Shown here piece after piece: positions 25,401 through 32,585 of a DNA stretch of 38,109 bases. The first letter of the stretch is position 1, and each line of letters opens with the position of its first letter. The DNA is from CAZJYI01 sp964550025 (lineage in GTDB: Bacteria; Verrucomicrobiota; Kiritimatiellia; UBA8416; CAYOBW01). The notes beneath the pieces were generated by a model. It saw only the letters and a program-made list of their open reading frames with translations, was not told where the DNA came from and ran no database searches. The position numbers were made by a program, and so were the translations under genes. Location of the stretch: the NCBI GenBank assembly GCA_964550025.1, contig CAZJYI010000117.1:1-38109 (forward strand). The letters run 5' to 3'.

Positions 25401-28400
25401 GCCATTATGCCGTTGCGGAGCTGGGTCAGCAGCGATGTCAACGGTACGGCGCGTTTCCGCGTTGTCGACCTCCTGGGCGCACCGCTCGAGGGGGCGGAGA
25501 TCCTGCTCTACGCGACGGTGTTCGACCCGGCGACCCAAACATACCCGGAATTCACAAAGCTGACCGATACCAATGGTGTGGCCCTCTTCACCGACGTGGT
25601 CCCCGGTCCGTACGGATACCGCATCGTGCTCGACGAACACCGGGACGAGCTGGGCACCCTCGATATCGCGCGCGCGCAGACGACGGACATCGACGTCACG
25701 TTGAGTCCAGACCTGGTTGGTCTGGAGTGGGTCCATCACGAGACCGAAATCGAAGATCGCTACGACATCGTCCTGCGTACGACGTACAAGACGTACGACG
25801 GGTTGCAGCCGCCCGTACTGCTGATCTCGCCGATCGGACGTCATATCGAACCCAACCACGTCGAGGCGGGCATCATCATGCTGCGGAATGTCGGGGACTT
25901 CAGCGCGCGGAACGTGCTCCTCGAGCTCCCACACCTGCGGGACGGGGCGAGGATTGTCTTCACCGGGTCGGTGGGGTCGTTGGGCGGCGCCAGGGTGCGC
26001 CAGGACCGGGTTGTCCTGCCGGTCTTGCGTCCCAACGGGTTCGTGGTAGTCCACTACGAGATCGATCTGACTCGCTGCCCCCTCTACGGCACGACCCTGA
26101 CTGACGAGATGAACGTCTCGTACGAGTACGTGTTTCCCGAGACGTCGTCACTCGGCGGGGCGATTGTGTCAGAAGAGATGCAGGTCCCGGTGACCATCAT
26201 GATCGCTTCCGGGGAGACGCTCATTCTGGATCCGCCCTTCCTGACCGTGTTTGACACGCACTCGCTGGGGTTGAAAGAGACCGGCTTCCAAGACGTGGGC
26301 GACGTCCGCGTGATCAACCCGGATTCGAACCTGAATACCGTGACCGGCATCGACGGTCCCGAGGGTGCGATGCTGAGCCTGGGCTTCGGCATTCTCGATC
26401 TGGTTGGCGCTGCGTTCGAGGTGGCCGAGAAGGCTATCGAGTTCTATGAGGTGATCACCATGCAGAGCAGGCTCGGCGGCGACGTGCTGCCAAGCGTGAT
26501 TCCACCCGGACACGAGTCGACGATGCACATCAGGGGAATGGGTATCCATGGTACCATGCCGTTTGAAGCGGACCTTGTCGAGGTCTCAGTGGGCGCCGTG
26601 TGGTTCTTCGCTGAATGGGACTACCCTGCGTCGTACCGCTCGTTCCACCTGCTGCCCATCGCCATTGCCAGTGTTGTCGATCTGGGGATCGACCTGCCCG
26701 ACGACCCCGACGTGGGCCCCGGCACCGGTGTAACATATCCCCCTTGGTGGTATTGCGGAGGCTGCCCGCCTCCTCGCCCAATCAAAGACAGCGGCTACGT
26801 CACCTTCGACATCCGCCAGGAGGCAACCTTCGACCGCCAGGCGTTCGTGGCGGAGCTGCGGATCTCGAACAACTCCGGGACGCTGCCGCTGGATGACTTG
26901 CGCGTCGACATTGCCATCGAGGACCAGTACGGCGTCGTGTTGGAGGCTGATCATCGCGAGTTCGCGACGCTCTTTTTCCGGGAGCCGGAGCTTGCGGGAC
27001 TGGCTTCCGTCGACGGCGATGCGAGCCTGGCGACGCAGAGCGTAGGACGGGCGGAGTGGTTGATCATCCCGACGCGCGAAGCCGGGGGGAACACGTACTA
27101 CCTGCGCGCCAATCTGTCCTGGAACTGGGGAGGAGCAGCGGACCACATCTCCTCACATGCCACACCCATCACGATCGCCCCCCAACCCTTTGTCCACCTG
27201 GACTACTTCATCCAGCCGGCGTTCCACGCCAACACGCCGTTCTTCCTCGGCGCGCTGGCGTCCAACGTGGGGGAAGGGCCCGCGAAGAACCTGCGCATCC
27301 TGAGTCATCCGCCGGAGCTGGCGTTCGTCGGCGATTGGGAGAACGCCTCGGTGACGACCGTTGGGTCGGCAGGCGCGCACGGCAACTACGGCGAGAACAT
27401 GGTACTCGATTTCGGTACCCTTGGGCCGGGCGAGGACGGGTTCGGGTACTGGGTACTGCAGGCCAGACCGGCCGGCAGAGTGACCAGTTTCCAAGTCGCC
27501 GAATTAACGCACGACGGCGCCCTGGGCGGCGAGAGCACGAGTCTGCTGGACGCGTCGGCCAGCATACACTGGGTCAGGCGCCACGGACTTCTCGACGATC
27601 GGCGCCAGACCACGCCTTCGCTGCTGCTGGCCGATTCGGACCGCAACGGCGTACCCGACGGCCTTTTCGACACCGACCAGCCGCTGCACGAACCCGTCAC
27701 GGCATTCACGGCGGAGGCGCAGAGCACGCCTGCCCCCACGAGCACCGCGTTCACAATCACCGTGCCTTCCCACTCCGGGTGGGCATACATCGAGACGGCG
27801 GACGTGCTGGCGGGAACGAAACCGGTTGCCGCGATCCGCGCCATACCCGGCGGACGGACGCTGTCGCCGCACAACTACTGGGTTGAAGCCGGCACCATCC
27901 ACTTCGTGGACTACGATGCTTCGACCTACGAGGTGATCTACGAGCTCCCGCCGGAATCGTACGCGGCAACGGGAACGCTCGCGCTGGATGCCCGGCGGTA
28001 TCGGCGATACGGTGCGACCGCCACGGCCCGCGTGGAAGACGACGATGCCGATATCACACCGGGAACGGGCAATGACACCGTCAGCGTGCGCGTTACCAGC
28101 ACATCGGACCCCACCGGCGAGACGGTCACGCTGCAGGAAACCGCGCTGGCGGGCACCTTCACCGGGAACTTCGGCTTTGCGTCCAATGTCGTTTCCGGGG
28201 ACGGCAAGCTGGGGATCACGAACGGCGAGAGTTTCGACGTCGTCTACAGCGATGTCCTGGGCGACGGCGCCGCGGCAGCGGACGTCGAGATTTCCGCCGA
28301 ATGGATGGACAATACGCGCCCCTACGTCCAGGCAGCCGCGCCGCTGCGAGTCACGATCTCGGAAGACGGCAGTCCGGTCCCGTTCCGGGAGCTCGTGAAT

Positions 28401-29219
28401 GCCGTCGATGGGGAATCGGATCCGCTGCGCTGGAAGATCGCGAGCCCCGGTTCGCACGGGACGGCAGACGTTTCCCCGTTCGGTAACAGCGTGACGCTGA
28501 CGTATCAGCCCGACAGGGACTGGCACGGTTCGGATGCATTCCAGCTCGAAGTGGAAGACAGCTTCAATGCCTTGGACACGCGACGCGTCGAGGTCACGGT
28601 CACGGCGGTGAACGATCCGCCGGAAAACGTGTCCCTGCCGCTCGTAACCGGCATCCAGCGCGTGGGCGACACGCTTACGGCGTTGCCCGGGACGTGGACC
28701 GACGAGCGTGACACGAACTTCGGCGGGAGCTCCACCATTGCGTACGAGTTTGCGTGGCAGCGCATCGGCGGGCCGGGAAGGGGCAGCGGCGGCCTGGAGA
28801 CAATCACGGGGGCGGGGACGAACACGTACGCTCTGACGGCATCAGACAAATTCCGCCACGTACGGGCAGTTGTTACCGCGGTTGACGATGGCGTGGGGGG
28901 CCCGGAATCTGCATCCGCCACGATGCCTACGCCCTGGGTTTTCGTAGGCACGACGGATCCCGACATCTACCGCATCGACGCGCCGCGTAGCGCCGGACGC
29001 GGCGTGGAGATCTACTGGTACGGTATCGCGGGGCGCGACTACCAGGTACAGCGTGCCGACAGACCCGAGGGACCATGGACCGACGCCCCGAGCGGCCTGG
29101 ACGCGGGACAACAGAGCCACGTCCGGCCTGCCGCCGACGGCCTGGTCAGCTACGAAGACGTTACGCACGGCGCATCCCGGGCCGCTTTCTACCGCATCGT
29201 GATGACGGTGGAGCCTTGA
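19443..29219 (+). CDS. giant secreted multidomain surface protein with SREVS repeats, FN3, Ig-like and CARDB domains
   Basis: A 3258-residue protein with a signal peptide (core MLSLAALAAAWGPAG, cleavage near residue 33). Seven copies of SREVS follow, at residues 45, 65, 85, 203, 223, 341 and 361, always 20 residues apart within a group. They alternate with fibronectin III-like domains at about 93-198, 230-336 and 371-477, and two more FN3-like domains continue to about 670. Residues about 670-1340 hold Ig-like domains, four of them ending in a D-L-A-G...V-D-T-x-x-P pattern. Residues about 1350-1460 are CARDB-like (VEVLVDPDDRLLETNEANN). Residues about 1560-1660 look like a macroglobulin or CarboxypepD-type domain (VRDTMGRPVSDAAVSLRM), with another near 2000-2090. 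A cadherin-like domain (residues about 2960-3060) and a short C-terminal beta domain finish it. No enzyme motif, anchor, dockerin or sorting tail is visible. Adhesion or matrix building is inferred. Confidence 0.85.
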   Translation: MFKRFQVVPNGIRMLSLAALAAAWGPAGTGFAAETNIVLVKEASSREVSISVGAARTPAYPEAISREVSLFVGATATPAYAQSYSREVSVLVSTPAVPERIATLTVDISPAGDSATLDWGGYSEPTQRDVLRYDIYVSDQPFSDVSAMTAYTSVAAGVSSIFLDGLPPWQDRYFAVVAVDALGGFDPVVEYAAGYVLAPQAISREVSLFVGAEETPSYAQVSSREVSVLVSTPSVPEAVTTLNVLATPGGDSATLDWSGYSEPTQHDVVRYDIYMSGQAFSDVTGMTPYTNVSPGTFAITLDGLPPWRDHYFAVVAVDALGGFNPIVQYRAAYVLAKEAISREVSLSVGAGDTPTYQYAFSREVSVLVPDAAAPDPVTYPQCPFSAEASVSAYGALDLDWSYYEEGAQRDVARYRIYASQNGHYSNVSGMEPFAYVPAGTKRFTLTGLTGGEIYFVTVVAEDALRNWNPNVASSEAQASQGGLGEARDLAVACYSNTLRFTWQPPNVGSNFLESFRAYLGEPGETPAPITLAKTTTVYEATGLLSAHGYWFRLTTVDRFGNESSGVSLMGATLLPNPTNVTAVAFDRSARLDWDAVQPPELVKHYAVYQAQTPFNSVTGMTPRLTWQGTGGTVDVLTNGATYYFGVVAVNVSDGFDPTVSSVSVVPAPDIRGPTLSDARFAGDALTNGLVIRSPGSLSVRAQDKSEVDRVEFFVDDVLIGRDVSGARGYYSAHWNVTRADDGPRVVRIDGYDTLDNRAAISNGITVAFYSALPPTITGATWTPMTGDTSTVFTLEADVLHPDGMPVTGVVAVVSGETFAMPLVAGAASNGTFAISTSLSARVHTYHVVAVSENGQSTRYPAEGEAAGPHVHVPPVLDQPSFAPPSPTDKAPCRFEVRYADVDGDEPQRVELVLDGVPRRMAPTQGKAHTARYGWSGRLSPGVHTYAFRTTDAFGHSARLPASGEFSTPAVRNLPPVIALTIDPVATRVPHLDVELEADEPLVAAPLVSACDTNGTMYPVVAGPVVSNRYSFSADLTGMPEGDGILSFRATDLDGAGATGDGQFRYDLTPPVCEPSIANGQVAAGSNHVLVTPSEPLAGVPLMAARDRAGQPLPCTYAGRDSEAYAFTMVVDPATAAEGTGTVTVTAVDLAGHTGATHRTFVVDTGAPSLYVETPDYFGPGLHAVTARVDDALCEPPTLSVLDATGLPLRVYGPTSAGTSHTFRVYVARDTAEGDATLTARVTDPAGNAEQVTRTVRVDTTAPELTLVTVPSPPVSGSNLVIRVTTDEALRAAPELMASLDGVSPLPLPPPTVTGGVFTWACAFDEAAVFTASGTDLAGNVGETRLTYADVEVKPEDIRFSDLIGEGRVVIMTTRVSNVGAARVERVPVSVRARMPNTARVLLLDTNVTLAAGQAAELAVSWPTHAQGTAPVVEVLVDPDDRLLETNEANNLALRGVSAVRTFFSPATLIRGGAVRTAEALVYDSGSLRVLGDGDVNMSARVENAAETVVGGPWTATYATNTQRFQVTLDPAALLLPVGEYELVWDIEEAGGVHRLTRTDLLVIDDFTITLLADRAIYNRGEPVELSGEVRDTMGRPVSDAAVSLRMLARYGQREFRIVTENGGSYRYVYEPSLYEAADYAVTGTVVHAGIERTSAPVSFTILGLAMDGFSGTWNLYTGDTGTRPYRLRNTGEHDLTGVAASLERLGGTMNSGASLDDNGLPATLAPGETGDVRLIVPQLSEEGREGLRVVVRSDEGAEASCELELIVSAGNARLVFEPDFLETTTALDTPVTQEVVLRNLGGTNARDVVLSADNPDWISLHGVGAIGTLAATRGLADHGFGLYPHGSLLGRVGTNGPVFAVTNGTRRVATVTGEIQFRVNEADGAVANNGGALDVVCSGPMRDGFQHVLVDATAGWQTSGVDVITHEPIDFGVAGSWRPEPGVSRDADGRGVHVFSITWNPTNPALASAGVPADWAVRAASPGMADAIMPLRSWVSSDVNGTARFRVVDLLGAPLEGAEILLYATVFDPATQTYPEFTKLTDTNGVALFTDVVPGPYGYRIVLDEHRDELGTLDIARAQTTDIDVTLSPDLVGLEWVHHETEIEDRYDIVLRTTYKTYDGLQPPVLLISPIGRHIEPNHVEAGIIMLRNVGDFSARNVLLELPHLRDGARIVFTGSVGSLGGARVRQDRVVLPVLRPNGFVVVHYEIDLTRCPLYGTTLTDEMNVSYEYVFPETSSLGGAIVSEEMQVPVTIMIASGETLILDPPFLTVFDTHSLGLKETGFQDVGDVRVINPDSNLNTVTGIDGPEGAMLSLGFGILDLVGAAFEVAEKAIEFYEVITMQSRLGGDVLPSVIPPGHESTMHIRGMGIHGTMPFEADLVEVSVGAVWFFAEWDYPASYRSFHLLPIAIASVVDLGIDLPDDPDVGPGTGVTYPPWWYCGGCPPPRPIKDSGYVTFDIRQEATFDRQAFVAELRISNNSGTLPLDDLRVDIAIEDQYGVVLEADHREFATLFFREPELAGLASVDGDASLATQSVGRAEWLIIPTREAGGNTYYLRANLSWNWGGAADHISSHATPITIAPQPFVHLDYFIQPAFHANTPFFLGALASNVGEGPAKNLRILSHPPELAFVGDWENASVTTVGSAGAHGNYGENMVLDFGTLGPGEDGFGYWVLQARPAGRVTSFQVAELTHDGALGGESTSLLDASASIHWVRRHGLLDDRRQTTPSLLLADSDRNGVPDGLFDTDQPLHEPVTAFTAEAQSTPAPTSTAFTITVPSHSGWAYIETADVLAGTKPVAAIRAIPGGRTLSPHNYWVEAGTIHFVDYDASTYEVIYELPPESYAATGTLALDARRYRRYGATATARVEDDDADITPGTGNDTVSVRVTSTSDPTGETVTLQETALAGTFTGNFGFASNVVSGDGKLGITNGESFDVVYSDVLGDGAAAADVEISAEWMDNTRPYVQAAAPLRVTISEDGSPVPFRELVNAVDGESDPLRWKIASPGSHGTADVSPFGNSVTLTYQPDRDWHGSDAFQLEVEDSFNALDTRRVEVTVTAVNDPPENVSLPLVTGIQRVGDTLTALPGTWTDERDTNFGGSSTIAYEFAWQRIGGPGRGSGGLETITGAGTNTYALTASDKFRHVRAVVTAVDDGVGGPESASATMPTPWVFVGTTDPDIYRIDAPRSAGRGVEIYWYGIAGRDYQVQRADRPEGPWTDAPSGLDAGQQSHVRPAADGLVSYEDVTHGASRAAFYRIVMTVEP
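19575..20537 (+). repeat. SREVS repeat region with a 414-bp tandem duplication
   Basis: Within the giant gene, SREVS codons recur every 60 bases in groups of three, two and two. A larger unit of FN3 domain plus SREVS pair is duplicated with a 414-base period: GCGGATACAG at 19801 recurs at 20215. The two copies share long near-identical stretches such as YSEPTQ and LDGLPPW followed by YFAVVAVDALGGF, indicating a fairly recent duplication. Confidence 0.85.
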
Positions 29220-29285
29220 CACCTTTGCGCTTGCGAGGCGTGTGGTCAGGGCCTGCTCTCGTCGTCGCTTCCGTCTTGGTCTTTA

Positions 29286-29375
29286 CCTTGATCTTCGCCT
29301 TCGTCTTTACCGTAATCTTCACCCTTGTCTTTCCCGTTACGAGATTAAGGTAAAGATGAAGGCAAAAGACAAAGG
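29286..29375. terminator. long imperfect inverted repeat of CTTNNN/AAGNNN hexamers, possible bidirectional terminator
   Basis: The left arm 29286-29319 is made of CTT triplets alternating with other triplets. Its reverse complement matches the right arm 29341-29375 with few mismatches (both contain ATTA, GGTAAAGA, GAAGGC). The arms are about 34 bases with a 21-base loop, lying exactly between the convergent ends of the giant gene (29219) and the small membrane protein gene (29415). The position fits a two-way terminator or an mRNA-end structure, but there is no clear T-run. A mobile palindromic repeat is the alternative. Confidence 0.5.
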
Positions 29376-29414
29376 GAGACGTGACGGAGCGGCTGCGGAC
29401 ACTCCGACCAGCGG

Positions 29415-29993
29415 TCAGCGGCGCTGTCTCGCCCGCTCGAGACGTGCCCGGCCCGCGGCGCCCCAGATGAAATCGGCGATGCGCTCCCTGTCCTCGAAAG
29501 TAACCTCACCGGACGGGGTGTAGGTGTCGATCAGGTCGTAGTTCCTGCCGCGGTGGACAACACCAATCCTGCCGATGGCTCGATCGTCGCCAAAGCGCCC
29601 TTCTTCCACTCTGCTCATGTACACGTCATCGATCTCTTCGAGAGGGAACGGCGTGTGGATCTCTCCACCGCGGCTCTCCCGGACACGTACAACGCCGTCA
29701 TGAATGCGAACCGTGATGACGGGTGGACCGTCCCGTAGCCGGCGGATCAGACAGCCGGCAAGGAAGGCGGGCAGCAGGACGATGAAGGCGCCAATAATGA
29801 TGCAGGCCGGTTCATCCCCCAATACGCCGGTCCAGATGAGAAAGACGGCAAGCGCGGAGAACCCGATTATCGGCAGCGCGAACCCGATTATGCTCTTCCG
29901 TCTCACCACGCGGACTTCATCGGGCGGATCCCCATGAAGCTCGTCGGGCGCATCACTATCCGGTTCCAACTCCGAGCTCTCCGCAAATGTCAC
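29415..29993 (-). CDS. small two-helix membrane protein with PH-like cytoplasmic domain
   Basis: A 192-residue protein starting at a GTG (29993), only 4 bases after the TAA of the alpha-galactosidase-like gene, so it is probably translated by coupling on the same mRNA. An acidic N-terminal tail of about 35 residues (SSELEPDSDAPDELHGDPPD) precedes two membrane helices, SIIGFALPIIGFSALAVFLI and ACIIIGAFIVLLPAFLAGCL, separated by a short loop. The C-terminal 95 residues (VITVRIHDGVVRVRESRGGE to the end) have the strand pattern of bacterial PH-like domains that follow paired helices in small membrane proteins. The same frame is open upstream of the GTG inside the neighbouring gene, but that part is a shadow. 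The role is unknown. Confidence 0.62.
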   Translation of the reverse strand: MTFAESSELEPDSDAPDELHGDPPDEVRVVRRKSIIGFALPIIGFSALAVFLIWTGVLGDEPACIIIGAFIVLLPAFLAGCLIRRLRDGPPVITVRIHDGVVRVRESRGGEIHTPFPLEEIDDVYMSRVEEGRFGDDRAIGRIGVVHRGRNYDLIDTYTPSGEVTFEDRERIADFIWGAAGRARLERARQRR

Positions 29994-29997
29994 GGTC

Positions 29998-32328
29998 TTA
30001 CTTGACCCTCCGCGCCGTGCCGCCCAGGACGGCGGGCAGGACGAGCCGGCCCTGGTCGTCGAGGGTGTGCACTTCGACGTCGCCGTTGGGTGTGTCCACG
30101 AGTAAACGGTCTTCTTCCACGCGCCACTTGAAGCCGTTCCAGCCGCTGTAGGGCTTGCCGTTGATGTGGAGTTGGGCCGTGCCGTCGGGCAGGAAACGGC
30201 GCTGGTAGGTCTGTCCCTGGTGCGTGTACTCCCACGTGCTTCCTCCCGCAAGCGCGGCCTTCACGGCACCGGCGCGCGCCGCTTCGCGTTCGGCCAGTCG
30301 CTGCCGGTAGGCCGCGGCGTCATGCGTCTTCGCCCCGTCAGCGGGCGTTGCCTCGAACACCAGCACTTCGAACGGCTGCAGCTCAACGCGCTTCGGCTCC
30401 ACCGCGGACACCTGCAGCGACTCGACTCGTTGGCCCGATCGAGCGGCCTTGAGCCGGTAGTCGGTCAGGTGGGCGTCGGGAAGCTCAAAGTCCCGCGCCA
30501 GTTCCAGGCTGTAGGCGGCCGGCTTGTCGGACGGGTTGCGCAGAACGACAATACCGCCGCGCGGTTGCCACGACGCCCACCCGTACACGTCGGCGCTGCC
30601 GGGGTCGCCGCCGATCCAGTGCGTGTCGACCAGCACGTCGGAGTTGGCCCGCGACCATTTCGCCGCCGCGGCCAGCTCGTCCCACATATTCGACGTCATC
30701 AGCTCCGGGGAGATGTAGAGCTCCTGCAGGTCCGTGCCGCTGCCGAAGAAAGTCCAGATCTCGTCGGCCACGGACTTCTCGTCGCGGTCCATCTTGGCCG
30801 GGTTCGTCCTGTCGCCGATGCAAACACCGTGCAGCATCAGCGAGTTCAGCGGGTAGAGCGGCCCCAGGCGAACGACGGAGCGATAGCAGAACATGTCGCG
30901 ATAGGTGATCCACTTCTGGCGGCCGTTGCCCTGGCCGTGGAATCCGGTATCTCCGCCCTGGCGCCAGATCGAGTCGGCGAACAGGACCCAGAACGGGCTG
31001 GCCCAGGTGCCGACCGTGGCGCTGATGAACAGGTCCGGGTCTTCCCGGCGAAGCTCTCTCGCCAGCTCGAGCACGGCGTCGACGTCATTGGCGTGCTCGC
31101 TGCCGCCGGTGCTCGAATTGCCGGCGCCCATGCCGTCGAACTTGAAAAACTCGACACCGTTCTCGCGCATCATCTTCAGACAGACGTCGCGGAAGGCGGC
31201 CCGGTATTTTGGCCCCGCCATCGAGAAGCCGCCGCGGTTGGTTTCGTAGCCCTCGCTCTTTCCGTACGCGATGCGCTTCTGCTTGGGTTCGCCGTAGCCG
31301 CCCCACGGCGACATCCAGACGCCCTGTGCCGCCCCGTACTTGTCCCCGGCGGCCTTGAGCTTCGCGAACCCATTGGGAAAGTCCTTGTGGAAGTCCCACA
31401 GCGAGTTGAAATCGTCCCAACCGTCATCCCACACGAACGCGTCCATCTTTACGCCGCGTTTCGTGATCAGCTCGCGCCCGTAGTGCCCGATGGTGGCCAG
31501 GCACTCCGCTTCGGTCATGTGGTTGTCCGGGCGGCCGATGTTGAGATGGTACCAGCTATTGTAGTGCAGGAATGGGCGGTAGGGGTGGGGTCGGCGCTGC
31601 TCGAGGTAGTGCAGGAAGCCGCGGCGAAGCTGGCCCGGCGGCACGACGCCAATGGCGCTGGTGTACGACCACGGCCGACCGGCCTTCAGCTCGATCCCGC
31701 GCGGCACGGCACAACGCACGTGAGCGTCTCTACCGACCGTGTTCCTCGCCAGCGGGTGTTCAACAGCAATGAAGACATCATCGCAGACCACGACCGAACC
31801 GTCCACGCGGCCCACCTGCCGTGCCCCCTCGAGCGGCGTGTCAACGAAAACGATCTCCTTGATCCCGGTATCGGACCTGGCGGCAACGCGCACGGTCTGC
31901 ACGATGGCGTTGGCCCCGTCGCCCACGGACGCCATCCACCGAATGGACAGACCGGACGCGACGTTGCCGAAAGCGGCGAAAACGGCGTTGGCCGAGAGAC
32001 GGGGCGTTACGGTCGGCACGAGTACCTGGGGGTCGACCACGCTTCCGTCATCAAGCACGACGCGAGGCAGGAACCCGGATGCCAGGTGTATCTTCTGCTG
32101 TGTGTGCTTGTTGACGACGGTTAGGGCCCCGACCTTCCCGTCGACGAGTTTCCACTCGGCGCTGACGGCGTTGTTCGCCAGCGCCACCCGGCGGGTATCC
32201 TTGGAGGATGTCGTCCGCCCAGGCGCCGGTCCGGGATACTCCAATGCCCTGAGCCCCCCGGCGCAGACACCCAACAGCAGGGCTGCCGCCACGGCAGCTT
32301 GTCGAACTCCAGCATGTCGTCGATTCAT
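29998..32328 (-). CDS. secreted alpha-galactosidase-like (clan GH-D) glycosidase
   Basis: A 776-residue secreted protein. GGGAGAAG precedes the ATG, and the signal peptide is MNRRHAGVRQ then AAVAAALLLGVCAGG. An N-terminal super-sandwich (residues about 40-245) is followed by a TIM barrel. In the barrel, AFVWDDGWDDF (residue about 301) and VEFFKFDGMG place Asp398 in the K-x-D motif that holds the nucleophile in GH27/GH36 (melibiase) enzymes. YNSWYHLNIGRPDNH resembles the W-Y/N-S-W region of that clan. The acid/base may lie in the RQGGDTGFH segment near residue 465. A C-terminal beta domain (about 560-680) and an extra 80-residue module starting STWEYTHQGQTYQRRFLPDG follow. It probably cleaves alpha-linked galactose or a related sugar outside the cytoplasm; specificity is not determinable. 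It is divergent from the beta-helix gene and coupled to the small membrane protein. Confidence 0.75.
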   Translation of the reverse strand: MNRRHAGVRQAAVAAALLLGVCAGGLRALEYPGPAPGRTTSSKDTRRVALANNAVSAEWKLVDGKVGALTVVNKHTQQKIHLASGFLPRVVLDDGSVVDPQVLVPTVTPRLSANAVFAAFGNVASGLSIRWMASVGDGANAIVQTVRVAARSDTGIKEIVFVDTPLEGARQVGRVDGSVVVCDDVFIAVEHPLARNTVGRDAHVRCAVPRGIELKAGRPWSYTSAIGVVPPGQLRRGFLHYLEQRRPHPYRPFLHYNSWYHLNIGRPDNHMTEAECLATIGHYGRELITKRGVKMDAFVWDDGWDDFNSLWDFHKDFPNGFAKLKAAGDKYGAAQGVWMSPWGGYGEPKQKRIAYGKSEGYETNRGGFSMAGPKYRAAFRDVCLKMMRENGVEFFKFDGMGAGNSSTGGSEHANDVDAVLELARELRREDPDLFISATVGTWASPFWVLFADSIWRQGGDTGFHGQGNGRQKWITYRDMFCYRSVVRLGPLYPLNSLMLHGVCIGDRTNPAKMDRDEKSVADEIWTFFGSGTDLQELYISPELMTSNMWDELAAAAKWSRANSDVLVDTHWIGGDPGSADVYGWASWQPRGGIVVLRNPSDKPAAYSLELARDFELPDAHLTDYRLKAARSGQRVESLQVSAVEPKRVELQPFEVLVFEATPADGAKTHDAAAYRQRLAEREAARAGAVKAALAGGSTWEYTHQGQTYQRRFLPDGTAQLHINGKPYSGWNGFKWRVEEDRLLVDTPNGDVEVHTLDDQGRLVLPAVLGGTARRVK

Positions 32329-32585
32329 TGTCTACTTCTCCCGGTTTGGAACGCAGGTGTCCACCGACGTGCTATCAGCGCAGAATCTCTCACGGCCACG
32401 GCAAATCGTGAAGCAGAAAAGACCGCGCCCCCTATGGCAACAAACGCAAAGAAGACCGTTCTGGCATTCAAACGGCGAATTCTGCTAGGGTTTTGGAGTG
32501 TGGTTGAATCCCTGCGGCTCTATGCATTGGTTTCACCGTGGCCCTCGATTGTGCCGGAGGCGGGACGCATGATTCGCGTGGAAGG
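32329..32585. promoter_or_regulatory. divergent intergenic region (glycosidase / beta-helix gene)
   Basis: This 257-base gap separates two divergent genes and must carry both promoters. The only structured feature I can name is TTTTGGAGTGTG at 32492-32503, a phrase that recurs as ATTTGGAGTGTG at 35667-35678. No promoter boxes of good quality were found. Confidence 0.4.

Noticed and set aside
30166..32124. 652-codon open frame on the plus strand opposite the alpha-galactosidase-like gene
   Set aside because: Antisense shadow with composition typical of reversed high-GC coding DNA and no recognisable motif.
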